From contig NZ_JAJITD010000008.1 in NCBI RefSeq assembly GCF_020880815.1, positions 1-64,000 on the forward strand: a stretch of 64,000 nucleotides of DNA, read 5' to 3'. A program made the position numbers and the translations under genes. The DNA is from Paraburkholderia sejongensis (GTDB lineage: Bacteria > Pseudomonadota > Gammaproteobacteria > Burkholderiales > Burkholderiaceae). Under the pieces are notes generated by a model. That model saw only the letters and a list, made by a program, of their open reading frames with translations. It did not search any database and had not been told where the DNA came from. Shown piece by piece: positions 27,476 through 35,949 of the stretch. Position 1 is the first letter of the stretch, and each line of letters starts with the position of its first letter.

Positions 27476-28117
27476 ATGGCATGGACTCGTGAGGAAATGG
27501 CCGCGCGCGCGGCGAAAGAACTGCAGGACGGCTTTTACGTGAACCTCGGCATCGGGCTGCCGACGCTGGTTGCGAACCACGTGCCGGCCGGCGTCGAAGT
27601 GTGGCTGCAATCGGAAAACGGCCTGCTCGGGATCGGCCCGTCGCCGACCGAAGACGAAGTCGACGCCGATCTGATCAACGCCGGCAAGCAGACGGTGACG
27701 ACGCTGCCGGGTTCGTCGATTTTCTCGTCGGCGGATTCGTTCGCGATGATTCGCGGCGGCCACATCAACCTGGCGATTCTCGGCGCGATGCAGATCAGCA
27801 AGAAGGGCGATCTGGCCAACTGGATGATCCCGGGCAAGATGATCAAGGGGATGGGCGGCGCGATGGATCTCGTCGCCGGCGTCAAGCGCGTGGTCGTGCT
27901 GATGGAGCACGTCGCGAAGGGCGACCAGCACAAGATTCTCGACGAATGCACGCTGCCGCTGACGGGCGTCGGCGTGGTCGATCAGATCATCACGGACCTC
28001 GGCGTGATCGAGGTGACCGACGCGGGGCTGAAGGTCACCGAACTGGCGCCGGGCGTCAGCGTCGATGAAATCAAGGCGAAGACCGGCGCGCCGCTGGACG
28101 TGAGCGCGGTGAGCTAA
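27476..28117 (+). CDS. scoB: succinyl-CoA:3-ketoacid CoA-transferase subunit B
   Basis: A 213-residue beta subunit. The catalytic glutamate that forms the enzyme-CoA thioester lies in QSENGLLGIGP (about residue 46). GIGLPTLVANHVP and NLAILGAMQISKKGDLANWMIPGK are further family segments. The start ATG at 27476 follows GAAAGGAG. It is translationally close to scoA and followed by a terminator. It feeds ketone bodies or 3-oxoadipate-like acids into central metabolism; the length fits SCOT rather than PcaJ, but they are similar. Confidence 0.93.
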   Translation: MAWTREEMAARAAKELQDGFYVNLGIGLPTLVANHVPAGVEVWLQSENGLLGIGPSPTEDEVDADLINAGKQTVTTLPGSSIFSSADSFAMIRGGHINLAILGAMQISKKGDLANWMIPGKMIKGMGGAMDLVAGVKRVVVLMEHVAKGDQHKILDECTLPLTGVGVVDQIITDLGVIEVTDAGLKVTELAPGVSVDEIKAKTGAPLDVSAVS

Positions 28118-28177
28118 GCGGTTCGCGAAGCCGCCTTCTCGTTGCTGTGACGAGGGGCGGCAACAGGGTAGTCCGCA

Positions 28178-28210
28178 CGGGCGAGACGAAAGTCTCGCCC
28201 GTTGTGCTTT
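28178..28210 (+). terminator. hairpin terminator after scoAB
   Basis: CGGGCGAGAC (28178-28187), a GAAA tetraloop, and GTCTCGCCCG (28192-28201), a perfect 10-bp stem followed by TTGTGCTTTT. It lies 60 bp after the scoB stop. The rest of the 286-bp interval to the next gene contains nothing recognisable. Confidence 0.75.
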
Positions 28211-28403
28211 TGGCGCGGCGCGCGCGGGGTGCGCGAGCGCTTCGAGCGGACCGTCCTATGCCTTTCGGCCGGTCCGTGCGGCGCGGCGAAGCGGTTTACA
28301 ATCTTCGACAGATTGAACGCGGGTGGGGCGTGTCGATGGCGTCGTTCCCGCGTCAGCGCGTATCGACCGGGCCAATCCGTAGCCCTTTTTGCAAGGACCC
28401 CAG

Positions 28404-29318
28404 ATGACCGCAACGACTTCCGCCTCCGCCGCCGCGCGGCCCGAGCCGCGTCAACGCTATGTGCAGTGCGCGAGCGGCGCCGGCCTGCATCGCGTGGCCT
28501 ATACGGAGTGGGGCGACCCGGACAATCCGCGCGTGCTGCTGTGCGTGCATGGCCTGACACGTTCGGGCCGCGACTTCGACCGCGTTGCCGCCGAGTTCGC
28601 CGACACCTACCGCGTGGTGTGCCCGGACGTGGTCGGCCGCGGCTTGTCTTCGTGGCTCGCGAACCCCAACTTCTACGCTGTGCCGCAGTACGTCGCCGAC
28701 ATGGTGACGCTGATCGCGCGGCTCGACGTCGAGACGGTCGACTGGTTCGGCACCTCGATGGGTGGGCTGATCGGCATGGCGCTCGCCGGTCTGCCCGACA
28801 CGCCGATCCGCAAGCTGCTGCTGAATGATGTCGGGCCGCATCTGGAACCGGTCGCGGTGAAGCGGATCGGCGATTACCTGGGCAAGCCCGCGCGCTTCGA
28901 GAGCTTGCAGCAGGGCGTCGACTACGCGGCGCAGCTCGCGCAAAGCTTCGGTCCGCTGACGCCGGACGAATGGCGCGAGATCAATACGCCGCTGCTGCGC
29001 GAACAGGACGGCGCGTGGGTGCTGCGTTACGACCCGCGCATCGCGCAGCCGTTCGCCGCGGTCACCGAAGAAGCCGCGAAGCTCGGCGAGGCGGCGCTGT
29101 GGCATGCGCTCGCCGCGTTCAAGGGGCCGGTGCTGGTGGTGCGCGGCGAGCAGTCGGATCTGCTGTCGCGCGACACCGTCGCGAAAATGGTCGCGACCGG
29201 GCCGGCGGTGTCGAGCGCGGAAATCGCCGGCGTCGGGCATGCGCCGGCGTTTCTCGCGGCCGAGCAGATCGCGCTCGCGCGGCAGTTCTTTATCGGCACG
29301 GCCGCGAACGCGCGATAA
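28404..29318 (+). CDS. alpha/beta hydrolase
   Basis: A 304-residue alpha/beta hydrolase. The oxyanion region is LLCVHGLTRSGRDFDRV (about residues 45-61), the nucleophile elbow is GTSMGG (Ser near residue 117), and a late His lies in GVGHAPAF. Similar proteins include esterases and polyhydroxyalkanoate-related hydrolases; no specific substrate can be named. It lies alone, about 100 bp before the RidA gene on the same strand. Confidence 0.87.
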   Translation: MTATTSASAAARPEPRQRYVQCASGAGLHRVAYTEWGDPDNPRVLLCVHGLTRSGRDFDRVAAEFADTYRVVCPDVVGRGLSSWLANPNFYAVPQYVADMVTLIARLDVETVDWFGTSMGGLIGMALAGLPDTPIRKLLLNDVGPHLEPVAVKRIGDYLGKPARFESLQQGVDYAAQLAQSFGPLTPDEWREINTPLLREQDGAWVLRYDPRIAQPFAAVTEEAAKLGEAALWHALAAFKGPVLVVRGEQSDLLSRDTVAKMVATGPAVSSAEIAGVGHAPAFLAAEQIALARQFFIGTAANAR

Positions 29319-29420
29319 TGTTGAGTTCCGCATGACATTTCGAGCGGCCTGATTCGAAACGTCATGCGAGATGCATTCGATCGGATGCATGTCGATTAAC
29401 CAACCAGCTCAGGATTTTTC

Positions 29421-29774
29421 ATGGCAGTCATTCGTCACCACGTCGGCAAGCGTCTTTCGGAAATCGCCGTGCACAACGGCACCGTCTACCTCGCCGGCCA
29501 GATCGCCGAAGACGACACGCAGGACATCACCGGCCAGACGCGCGAGGTGCTGGGCCACATCGACCGTCTGCTGGGCGAAGTGAACAGCGACAAGTCGCTG
29601 CTGCTGTCGGTGCAGATCTACATCTCGGACATGGTGCATTTCGCCGGCATGAACGCGGTGTGGGACGAGTGGGTCGCGCAGGGCGACACGCCGCCGCGCG
29701 CGACCGTCGAAGCGAAGCTCGCGAACCCGAAGTGCCTCGTCGAAATCGTCGTGGTTGCCGCGCAGCGCAGCTAA
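29421..29774 (+). CDS. RidA-family protein
   Basis: A 117-residue YjgF/YER057c/UK114 family protein with GTVYLAGQIAEDDTQDI, VLGHIDRLL, and the C-terminal PPRATVEAKLANPKCLVEIVVVA. RidA proteins hydrolyse reactive enamine/imine intermediates from PLP enzymes. The conserved Arg for substrate carboxylate binding is in PPRATVEA. CAGGA precedes the ATG. It is about 80 bp upstream of relA on the same strand. Confidence 0.9.
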   Translation: MAVIRHHVGKRLSEIAVHNGTVYLAGQIAEDDTQDITGQTREVLGHIDRLLGEVNSDKSLLLSVQIYISDMVHFAGMNAVWDEWVAQGDTPPRATVEAKLANPKCLVEIVVVAAQRS

Positions 29775-29852
29775 TGCGCCGCTGGTCCAACCGCTGGACC
29801 GCGGCGTTGTTGAAATCCCATTGAATCGTCTGGCCCGGCGGGCCGTCGCACC

Positions 29853-32096
29853 ATGAATACCGAAACCGTTACGAACGCGCCTCATCCTTATCCTTCGTTC
29901 GAGGAAGCGATGGCGTTCGTACGCGAGCATGCGGGCGAGGTGCGGCTGGCGTCGGGCGAGCTGCTCGCCGATCACGCGGAGGGCACCGCGCTGATCATGC
30001 GCAAGCTCAACGTCGATCCGCCTGCGGTGCTGGCGGCGGCGCTGTTCGCGCTGACGCCGCACCTGCGCGATCCGGAGCGCGTGATCGCCGACAACTTCGG
30101 CGAAGAGGTCGCGCAACTGGTCGGCGACGTGCGCAAGCTGTTGCGTCTCGGCACGGTCAGTTTGCGCGCCGCGCAGAACGCGATGCCCGAGGCGGGGCGC
30201 GATGCGCAGGCCGCGCGTCGCGCGCAGGTCGAGGCGCTGCGCAAGATGCTGCTCGCGTTCGCGCAGGACATTCGCGTGGTGCTGATCCGGCTCGCGTCGC
30301 GGCTGCAGTCGCTGCGCTATTACGCGGCGGCGAAGATCACGCCGTCGCCGGACGTCGCGCGCGAAACGCTGGATATTTATGCGCCGCTCGCGAACCGGCT
30401 CGGTATCTGGCAACTGAAGTGGGAGCTCGAAGACCTCGCGTTCCGCTTCGAGGAGCCGGTCACGTACAAGCGCATCGCGAAGCTGCTGGACGAAAAACGC
30501 GTGGAGCGCGAAAGCTACGTCGCGCAAGCGATCGAACGCTTGCAGCAGGAGCTGGCCGCCGCTCACATCCGCGCGGAAGTGAGCGGCCGCCCGAAGCATA
30601 TCTACAGCATCTGGCGCAAGATGCGCGGCAAGGAGCTCGACTTCGCCGAGCTCTACGACGTGCGCGCCTTTCGCGTGATCGTGCCGGACATCAAGGACTG
30701 CTACACCGTGCTCGGGATCGTGCACAACCTGTGGCAGCCGGTGCCGAAGGAATTCGACGACTACATCTCGCGACCCAAGCCGAACGGCTACAAGTCGCTG
30801 CACACCGTCGTGATCGGCGACGACGGCCGCGCGTTCGAAGTGCAGATCCGCACGCAGGAAATGCATCGCTTCGCCGAGTACGGCGTGGCCGCGCACTGGC
30901 GCTACAAGGAAGCGGGCGCGCGCGGCTACGGCGGCACTTTCGCGGCGAACGAAAAATACGACGAGAAGATCGCGTGGCTGCGTCAGCTGCTCGCGTGGAA
31001 GGACGAGGTCTCGGAGGGCGAGCACGGTGACGAGCGCGCGGCGCAACCTTGGGAGCAACTGCGCCAGGCCACGCTCGACGACGACCAGATCTACGTGTTG
31101 ACCCCGCAGGCGCGCGTGATTCCGCTGCCGCACGGCGCGACGCCGATCGACTTCGCGTATCACCTGCATAGCGAACTGGGGCATCGCTGCCGCGGCGCGC
31201 GCGTCGACGGCGCGATGGTGCCGCTGAACACGCCGTTGCAGAACGGCCAGACGGTCGAGATCGTCGCGGTGAAGGAGGGAGGTCCGTCGCGCGACTGGCT
31301 CAATCCGCAGCTCGGCTATCTGCAAAGTCCGCGTGCGCGGCAGAAGGTGCGCGCGTGGTTCAACGCGGTCGAGTTGCAGGAGCACATCGCGAGCGGCCGC
31401 GCGATGGTTGAAAAGACCTTGCAGCGCGAAGGCAAGACTTCGGTCAATCTCGATCAACTGGCCGCACGACTCGGCTTCAAGACTACAGACGATCTGTTCT
31501 CGGTGGTCGGCAAGGAAGAGTTCAGCCTGCGGCTCGTCGAGCAGGCGCTGCACGATGCGCCGCCGCCAGAACCCGAAATCGATGCGCCGGAAAAGTTCGA
31601 GAAGCGCAGCAGCGGCGCGAGCGTCGCGCGCGGTGCGTCGACCGGGGTGCTGGTGGTGGGTGTCGATGCATTGCTGACCCAGCTCGCGCGTTGCTGCCGC
31701 CCGGCGCCGCCCGACGACATCGCCGGTTTCGTCACACGCGGCAAGGGTATGTCGGTCCACCGCAGCGACTGCGCGACGTTCCGGCGGATGGCCGAGCGCG
31801 CGCCCGAGCGCGTGCTGCAGACCGCGTGGTCGGCGGACGTGATGAGCGGGCGCGGCCAGTCGGTCTACCCGGTCGACCTCAGCATCGAGGCGACCGACCG
31901 GCAGGGTCTGCTGCGCGATATCTCCGAAGTATTCGCGCGGGAAAAGATGAACGTGATCGGCGTGAAGACGCAATCGCGCCGTAACGCCGCGTTCATGCAG
32001 TTCACCGTGGAGGTGTCGAGTTCCGCGCAGATCCAGCGCGCGTGCACGCTACTGGGCGAAATCACCGGCGTGGTCAGGGCGACGCGCAAGAACTGA
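29853..32096 (+). CDS. relA: GTP pyrophosphokinase RelA
   Basis: A 747-residue stringent-response protein. The N-terminal hydrolase-like domain (about residues 20-190) has lost the HD catalytic motif (ALFALTPHLRD is at that position). The synthetase domain (about 235-350) has GRPKHIYSIWRKMRGKELDFAELYDVRAFRVI and EFDD at residues 300-303, the acidic EXDD form that marks RelA rather than SpoT. The TGS domain starts near 409 (DDQIYVLTPQARVIPLPHGATPIDFAYHLH) and a C-terminal ACT domain lies near 672-747. It makes (p)ppGpp on stalled ribosomes. Confidence 0.94.
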   Translation: MNTETVTNAPHPYPSFEEAMAFVREHAGEVRLASGELLADHAEGTALIMRKLNVDPPAVLAAALFALTPHLRDPERVIADNFGEEVAQLVGDVRKLLRLGTVSLRAAQNAMPEAGRDAQAARRAQVEALRKMLLAFAQDIRVVLIRLASRLQSLRYYAAAKITPSPDVARETLDIYAPLANRLGIWQLKWELEDLAFRFEEPVTYKRIAKLLDEKRVERESYVAQAIERLQQELAAAHIRAEVSGRPKHIYSIWRKMRGKELDFAELYDVRAFRVIVPDIKDCYTVLGIVHNLWQPVPKEFDDYISRPKPNGYKSLHTVVIGDDGRAFEVQIRTQEMHRFAEYGVAAHWRYKEAGARGYGGTFAANEKYDEKIAWLRQLLAWKDEVSEGEHGDERAAQPWEQLRQATLDDDQIYVLTPQARVIPLPHGATPIDFAYHLHSELGHRCRGARVDGAMVPLNTPLQNGQTVEIVAVKEGGPSRDWLNPQLGYLQSPRARQKVRAWFNAVELQEHIASGRAMVEKTLQREGKTSVNLDQLAARLGFKTTDDLFSVVGKEEFSLRLVEQALHDAPPPEPEIDAPEKFEKRSSGASVARGASTGVLVVGVDALLTQLARCCRPAPPDDIAGFVTRGKGMSVHRSDCATFRRMAERAPERVLQTAWSADVMSGRGQSVYPVDLSIEATDRQGLLRDISEVFAREKMNVIGVKTQSRRNAAFMQFTVEVSSSAQIQRACTLLGEITGVVRATRKN

Positions 32097-32152
32097 CGCG
32101 CCGGCGGTTTGGCGCGGCGGGGACGGGATTTAAAGTCTCTGCATAAAAGTGC

Positions 32153-32181
32153 TTGCCAAGCTCTGCTAGACCCCATATACT
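32153..32181 (+). promoter_or_regulatory. sigma70 promoter of tRNA-Val
   Basis: -35 TTGCCA (32153-32158) and -10 TATACT (32176-32181), spaced by 17 bp. The predicted start is about 6 bp upstream of the mature tRNA 5' end at 32193. Confidence 0.75.
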
Positions 32182-32192
32182 CTCGTTTCTTC

Positions 32193-32269
32193 AGGCTCGT
32201 AGCTCAGCTGGTTAGAGCACCACCTTGACATGGTGGGGGTCGTTGGTTCGAGTCCAATCGAGCCTACCA
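32193..32269 (+). tRNA. tRNA-Val (anticodon GAC)
   Basis: A 77-nt tRNA. The acceptor arm AGGCTCG (32193-32199) pairs with CGAGCCT (32259-32265), followed by an encoded ACCA end. The anticodon stem-loop CCACC-TTGACAT-GGTGG gives GAC, reading GUC/GUU valine codons. The T-arm has GGTTCGAGTCC. It lies between relA and thrS; there is no integrase or attL/attR-like duplication next to it. Confidence 0.96.
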
Positions 32270-32430
32270 ACGAAAATGAAACTCCGGTCCGCCGGGGTTT
32301 CGCAAACGCAGTAAGCGCCTCGAGCGCAAAAGGCGAATACGGTTATGACACCGCGAACGTTGACCGAGACTACTTCGGAGCGACGCTAGTCGAGGACCAA
32401 TTTCGCCAGTGAAGTTTGCATGAAATGTGA

Positions 32431-32466
32431 ATGCGGCCCCTCGAAAGCGGGGCCGCATTTTTTTTG
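32431..32466 (+). terminator. strong rho-independent terminator in the thrS leader
   Basis: ATGCGGCCCC (32431-32440) pairs with GGGGCCGCAT (32449-32458) around TCGAAAGC, followed by eight T. It lies 160 bp after tRNA-Val and about 55 bp before thrS. It may end the tRNA transcript or act as an attenuator of thrS. Upstream, 32278-32301 forms a weaker hairpin (GAAACTCCGG/CCGGGGTTTC) and 32367-32392 contains GACTA...TAGTC. Confidence 0.85.
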
Positions 32467-32519
32467 GCTTTTTTTGATGGTTGTATGTGCCGCCGCCGGT
32501 CGGCACCACGGAGAACGCA

Positions 32520-34427
32520 ATGGTTTCGATACGTTTGCCTGACGGTTCTGTTCGACAGTACGAGCATCCGGTGACCGTCGCCGAAGTGGCCGCCTCGATC
32601 GGCCCTGGCCTCGCGAAAGCCGCGCTTGGCGGCAAGATCGACGGCGAGCTGGTCGATACGTCGACGCTGATCGATCGCGATGTGGCGCTCGCCATCGTCA
32701 CCGAGAAGGACGCAGACGGTCTCGATATCATCCGCCACTCCACCGCGCACCTGCTCGCGTACGCGGTGAAGGATCTGTTCCCGGAAGCGCAGGTCACGAT
32801 CGGCCCGGTCATCGACAACGGTTTCTATTACGACTTCTCGTACAGCCGTCCTTTCACGCCGGAAGATCTCGAAAAGATCGAAAAGCGCATGCAGGAACTC
32901 GCGAAGAAGGACGAGCCGGTAACGCGCCGCGTGGTGTCGCGCGACGAAGCGGTCGACTACTTCAAGAGCATCGGCGAAAAGTACAAGGCCGAGATCATCG
33001 AATCGATTCCCGCCAGCGACGAAATCAAGCTGTACTCGCACGGCGGCTTCACGGATCTGTGCCGTGGCCCGCACGTGCCGTCGACCGGCAAGCTGAAGGT
33101 CTTCAAGCTGATGAAGGTCGCGGGCGCGTACTGGCGCGGCGACTCGAAGAACGAGCAGTTGCAGCGCATCTACGGTACGGCCTGGACGAAGAAAGAAGAC
33201 CAGGAAGCGTATCTGCACATGCTCGAAGAGGCGGAAAAGCGCGACCACCGCAAGCTCGGCAAGCAACTCGACCTGTTCCATATGCAGGACGAGTCGCCGG
33301 GCATGGTGTTCTGGCATCCGCGTGGCTGGACGCTGTGGCAGCAGGTCGAGCAGTACATGCGCCGTCGCGTGAACGACGCCGGTTACCTTGAAATCAAGAC
33401 GCCGCTGATCATGGACCGTTCGCTGTGGGAAGCGTCGGGCCACTGGCAGAACTATCGTGAAAACATGTTCACGACGGAATCGGAAAAGCGCGACTACGCG
33501 ATCAAGCCGATGAACTGCCCGGGTCACGTGCAGGTGTTCAACCACGGTCTGCGCTCGTATCGCGATCTGCCGCTGCGATACGCGGAGTTCGGCTCGTGCC
33601 ACCGTAACGAGTCGTCGGGCGCGCTGCACGGCCTGATGCGCGTGCGTGGCTTCGTGCAGGACGACGCACACATTTTCTGTACCGAAGATCAGTTCATCAA
33701 CGAATCGATCGCGTTCAACACGCTGGCGATGAGCGTCTACCGCGACTTCGGCTTCGATAACGTGGAAATCAAGCTGTCGCTGCGCCCCGATGCGCGCGCC
33801 GGCACCGACGAGACGTGGGATCGCGCGGAGCAGGGTCTGCGCGAGGCGTTGACCGCATGCGGCGTGACGTGGGAAGAGCTGCCGGGCGAGGGCGCGTTCT
33901 ACGGTCCGAAGGTCGAATATCACATCAAGGACGCGCTCGGTCGCTCATGGCAGTGCGGCACGCTACAGCTCGACATGGTGCTGCCGGAACGCCTCGGCGC
34001 CGAATACGTGGCAGAAGACAACAGCCGCCGCCGGCCGATCATGCTGCACCGGGCAATCGTCGGTTCGATGGAGCGTTTCCTCGGGATTCTGATCGAGCAC
34101 CATGCTGGTGCAATGCCTGCGTGGCTCGCGCCGATGCAGGTTGTCGTGATGAATATCGCGGAAAACCAGGCCGAATATGCGCAGGTTGTGGCCCAATCGT
34201 TGCAAAAACAAGGGCTTAGAGTTGAGGCTGATTTGCGCAACGAGAAGATTAGCTATAAAATACGCGAGCACACGCTGGAAAAGGTCCCGTACCTGCTGGT
34301 CGTCGGCGACAAGGAGCGTGAAGCACAAACGGTAGCCGTGCGTGCCCGTGGTGGTGTCGATCTGGGTGTGATGCCCGTCGATTCCTTCATTGAGCGTCTG
34401 CGCCAGGACGTGCAGTCGTTCAACTGA
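32520..34427 (+). CDS. thrS: threonyl-tRNA synthetase
   Basis: A 635-residue class II aminoacyl-tRNA synthetase. The N-terminal TGS domain covers about residues 1-62, the editing domain contains HSTAHLLAYAVKDLFP, the catalytic core contains MNCPGHVQVF (zinc Cys) and the motif 2 region around FGSCHRNESSGALHGLMRVRGF, and the C-terminal anticodon-binding domain starts near residue 535. The length equals the usual 635-645. GGAGAACGCA precedes the ATG at 32520. It is the first gene of thrS-infC-rpmI-rplT-pheST, a conserved translation cluster. Confidence 0.98.
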   Translation: MVSIRLPDGSVRQYEHPVTVAEVAASIGPGLAKAALGGKIDGELVDTSTLIDRDVALAIVTEKDADGLDIIRHSTAHLLAYAVKDLFPEAQVTIGPVIDNGFYYDFSYSRPFTPEDLEKIEKRMQELAKKDEPVTRRVVSRDEAVDYFKSIGEKYKAEIIESIPASDEIKLYSHGGFTDLCRGPHVPSTGKLKVFKLMKVAGAYWRGDSKNEQLQRIYGTAWTKKEDQEAYLHMLEEAEKRDHRKLGKQLDLFHMQDESPGMVFWHPRGWTLWQQVEQYMRRRVNDAGYLEIKTPLIMDRSLWEASGHWQNYRENMFTTESEKRDYAIKPMNCPGHVQVFNHGLRSYRDLPLRYAEFGSCHRNESSGALHGLMRVRGFVQDDAHIFCTEDQFINESIAFNTLAMSVYRDFGFDNVEIKLSLRPDARAGTDETWDRAEQGLREALTACGVTWEELPGEGAFYGPKVEYHIKDALGRSWQCGTLQLDMVLPERLGAEYVAEDNSRRRPIMLHRAIVGSMERFLGILIEHHAGAMPAWLAPMQVVVMNIAENQAEYAQVVAQSLQKQGLRVEADLRNEKISYKIREHTLEKVPYLLVVGDKEREAQTVAVRARGGVDLGVMPVDSFIERLRQDVQSFN

Positions 34428-34456
34428 GCCACTTGGCAGCCCGGCTCGTTTTTTTT
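34426..34456 (+). terminator. possible weak terminator/attenuator between thrS and infC
   Basis: GAGCC (34426-34430, overlapping the thrS stop) can pair with GGCTC (34443-34447), and eight T follow at 34449-34456, just before the infC Shine-Dalgarno. The stem is short and the loop long, so termination would be partial at most. Confidence 0.4.
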
Positions 34457-34477
34457 AATTTTTAGAGGAAACGTAAC

Positions 34478-35002
34478 ATCGCTACTGATAAGTCTGCGCA
34501 CCGCATCAACGGTGAGATTACTGCACCCGAGGTGCGACTGGTCGGCGTCGAGAACGAACCACTCGGCATCGTAAAGCTCGCTGAGGCGTTCCGTATGTCG
34601 GAACAACAGGACGTCGATCTGGTTGAAATCGCTCCGCAAGCGGTTCCGCCGGTTTGCCGTTTGATGGACTACGGCAAGTTCAAGTACCAGGAAGCGAAGA
34701 AGCAACACGAGGCCAAGCTCAAGCAGAAGGTCATCCAGGTCAAGGAAGTCAAATTCCGCCCGGGTACCGACGACGGTGACTACAACGTCAAGCTGCGCAA
34801 CCTCATTCGCTTCCTCGAAGACGGCGACAAGACCAAAATCACGTTGCGTTTCCGGGGCCGCGAAATGGCTCACCAGGAAATCGGCATGCGCATGCTCGAA
34901 CGCCTGCGCACCGACCTCGACGAAGTCGGTCAGGTCGAGCAGATGCCGAAGATGGAAGGGCGCCAGATGATCATGGTGCTCGCTCCGAAGAAAAAGAAGT
35001 AA
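34478..35002 (+). CDS. infC: translation initiation factor IF-3 (non-canonical AUC start)
   Basis: A 174-residue IF-3. The frame reads I/M-ATDKSAHRINGEITAPEVRLVG, which is the normal IF-3 N-terminus, from an ATC at 34478 with AGAGGA about 8-9 bases upstream. The first ATG (34532) would remove 18 conserved residues, so the AUC is the real start. E. coli infC uses AUU and autoregulates by rejecting poor initiation codons; an AUC start fits the same feedback. The N-domain runs to about residue 75, the linker is KYQEAKKQHEAKLKQK, and the C-domain ends in KKKK. Confidence 0.94.
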   Translation: MATDKSAHRINGEITAPEVRLVGVENEPLGIVKLAEAFRMSEQQDVDLVEIAPQAVPPVCRLMDYGKFKYQEAKKQHEAKLKQKVIQVKEVKFRPGTDDGDYNVKLRNLIRFLEDGDKTKITLRFRGREMAHQEIGMRMLERLRTDLDEVGQVEQMPKMEGRQMIMVLAPKKKK

Positions 35003-35017
35003 GCGCACAGCAGTGAT

Positions 35018-35053
35018 CCGGAGCGGCGGCGCGCCATGTGGCGCGCGCTCCGG
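35018..35053 (+). promoter_or_regulatory. GC-rich hairpin in the infC-rpmI spacer
   Basis: CCGGAGC (35018-35024) and GCGCGCC (35029-35035) pair with GGCGCGC (35040-35046) and GCTCCGG (35047-35053), with a 4-nt bulge and ATGT loop. No T run follows. The 257-bp spacer between infC and rpmI contains no gene. In other bacteria L20 represses its own operon through leader RNA structure, so a similar control element is conceivable here; I cannot show it. Confidence 0.45.
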
Positions 35054-35259
35054 TGGCGCAGGTTTGTTTGTCGCCGTGCCGGGGTCCGGTGCGGCGCAGG
35101 AAGGTTTCGGAACGGCGCGTACGCAAGTGCGCGGCGAGTCCCGGAAAGCGGCCGCTGGCGGTATCGGCGGTCTGCATACCAAGTGGAGTGGGTTTCGAAG
35201 GGCGGGAAATGGCTATCTGGTCGACCGCACACCCATGTCCATCTAATAATGGAGTTGTC

Positions 35260-35457
35260 ATGCCGAAGATGAAGACCAAGAAGAGCGCTGCAAAGCGCTT
35301 CGTGGTGCGTCCGGGCGGTACCGTCAAGCGCGGTCAGGCCTTCAAGCGTCACATTCTTACCAAGAAGACCACCAAGAACAAACGCCATCTGCGCGGCTCC
35401 ACGGCAGTTCATGATTCCGATCTGAACTCCGTTCGCGCAATGCTGCCGTTCGCTTAA
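35260..35457 (+). CDS. rpmI: 50S ribosomal protein L35
   Basis: A 65-residue basic protein beginning MPKMKTKKSAAKRFVVRPGG and containing HILTKKTTKNKRHLRG, diagnostic of bL35. GGAG lies 5 bases before the ATG. It is followed by rplT after 29 bp, as is usual. Confidence 0.97.
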   Translation: MPKMKTKKSAAKRFVVRPGGTVKRGQAFKRHILTKKTTKNKRHLRGSTAVHDSDLNSVRAMLPFA

Positions 35458-35486
35458 CCCTTAACCGACACTCATAGGAGCGAAAC

Positions 35487-35846
35487 ATGCCTCGAGTAAA
35501 ACGTGGGGTTACCGCACGGGCCCGTCACAAGAAGATCATCAAGCTGGCCAAGGGTTACCGCGGCCGTCGCAATAACGTCTATCGCATCGCCAAGCAGGCG
35601 GTCATGCGCGCAGGCCAGTACGCCTACCGCGACCGCCGCAACAAGAAGCGTGTGTTCCGCGCACTGTGGATCACGCGTATCAACGCGGCGGTGCGTCAGC
35701 ACGACATGACGTACAGCGTGTTCATCAATGGCCTGAAGAAGGCGTCGATCGAACTGGACCGCAAGGTGCTGGCCGACATGGCTGTGTTCGACAAGGCTGC
35801 TTTTGCTGCGATCGTTCAGCAGGTGAAAGCCGCCGTTGCAGCCTGA
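35487..35846 (+). CDS. rplT: 50S ribosomal protein L20
   Basis: A 119-residue basic protein, [20 protein letters not shown] at the start and [28 protein letters not shown] inside, diagnostic of bL20. AGGAGCGAAAC precedes the ATG. L20 assembles early on 23S rRNA and in several bacteria represses this operon. A terminator follows 70 bp downstream. Confidence 0.98.
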
Positions 35847-35900
35847 TTGCGCTTCTGGCAATTAAAACTGCGTGGTTCGTAGCAGCGAACATCCGGTTGT

Positions 35901-35949
35901 CTCGGTGACGCTGCAACAAAAACGGGGCTCCTCACCGAGCCCCGTTTTT
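35901..35949 (+). terminator. terminator after rplT with a possible competing antiterminator (pheST leader)
   Basis: AAAAACGGGGCT (35918-35929) pairs with AGCCCCGTTTTT (35938-35949), a strong intrinsic terminator. Upstream, CTCGGTGA (35901-35908) is the exact complement of TCACCGAG (35932-35939), which forms the terminator loop and the first bases of its 3' arm. The two pairings compete or kiss, so this could be an attenuator for pheST. I see no Phe-rich leader peptide. Confidence 0.75.

Noticed and set aside
32193..32269. tRNA-Val as an integration site for a genomic island
   Set aside because: No integrase, no repeated tRNA 3' end nearby, and normal housekeeping genes on both sides.
32230..32412. 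Short frame overlapping tRNA-Val
   Set aside because: It begins inside the tRNA and has no ribosome binding site.
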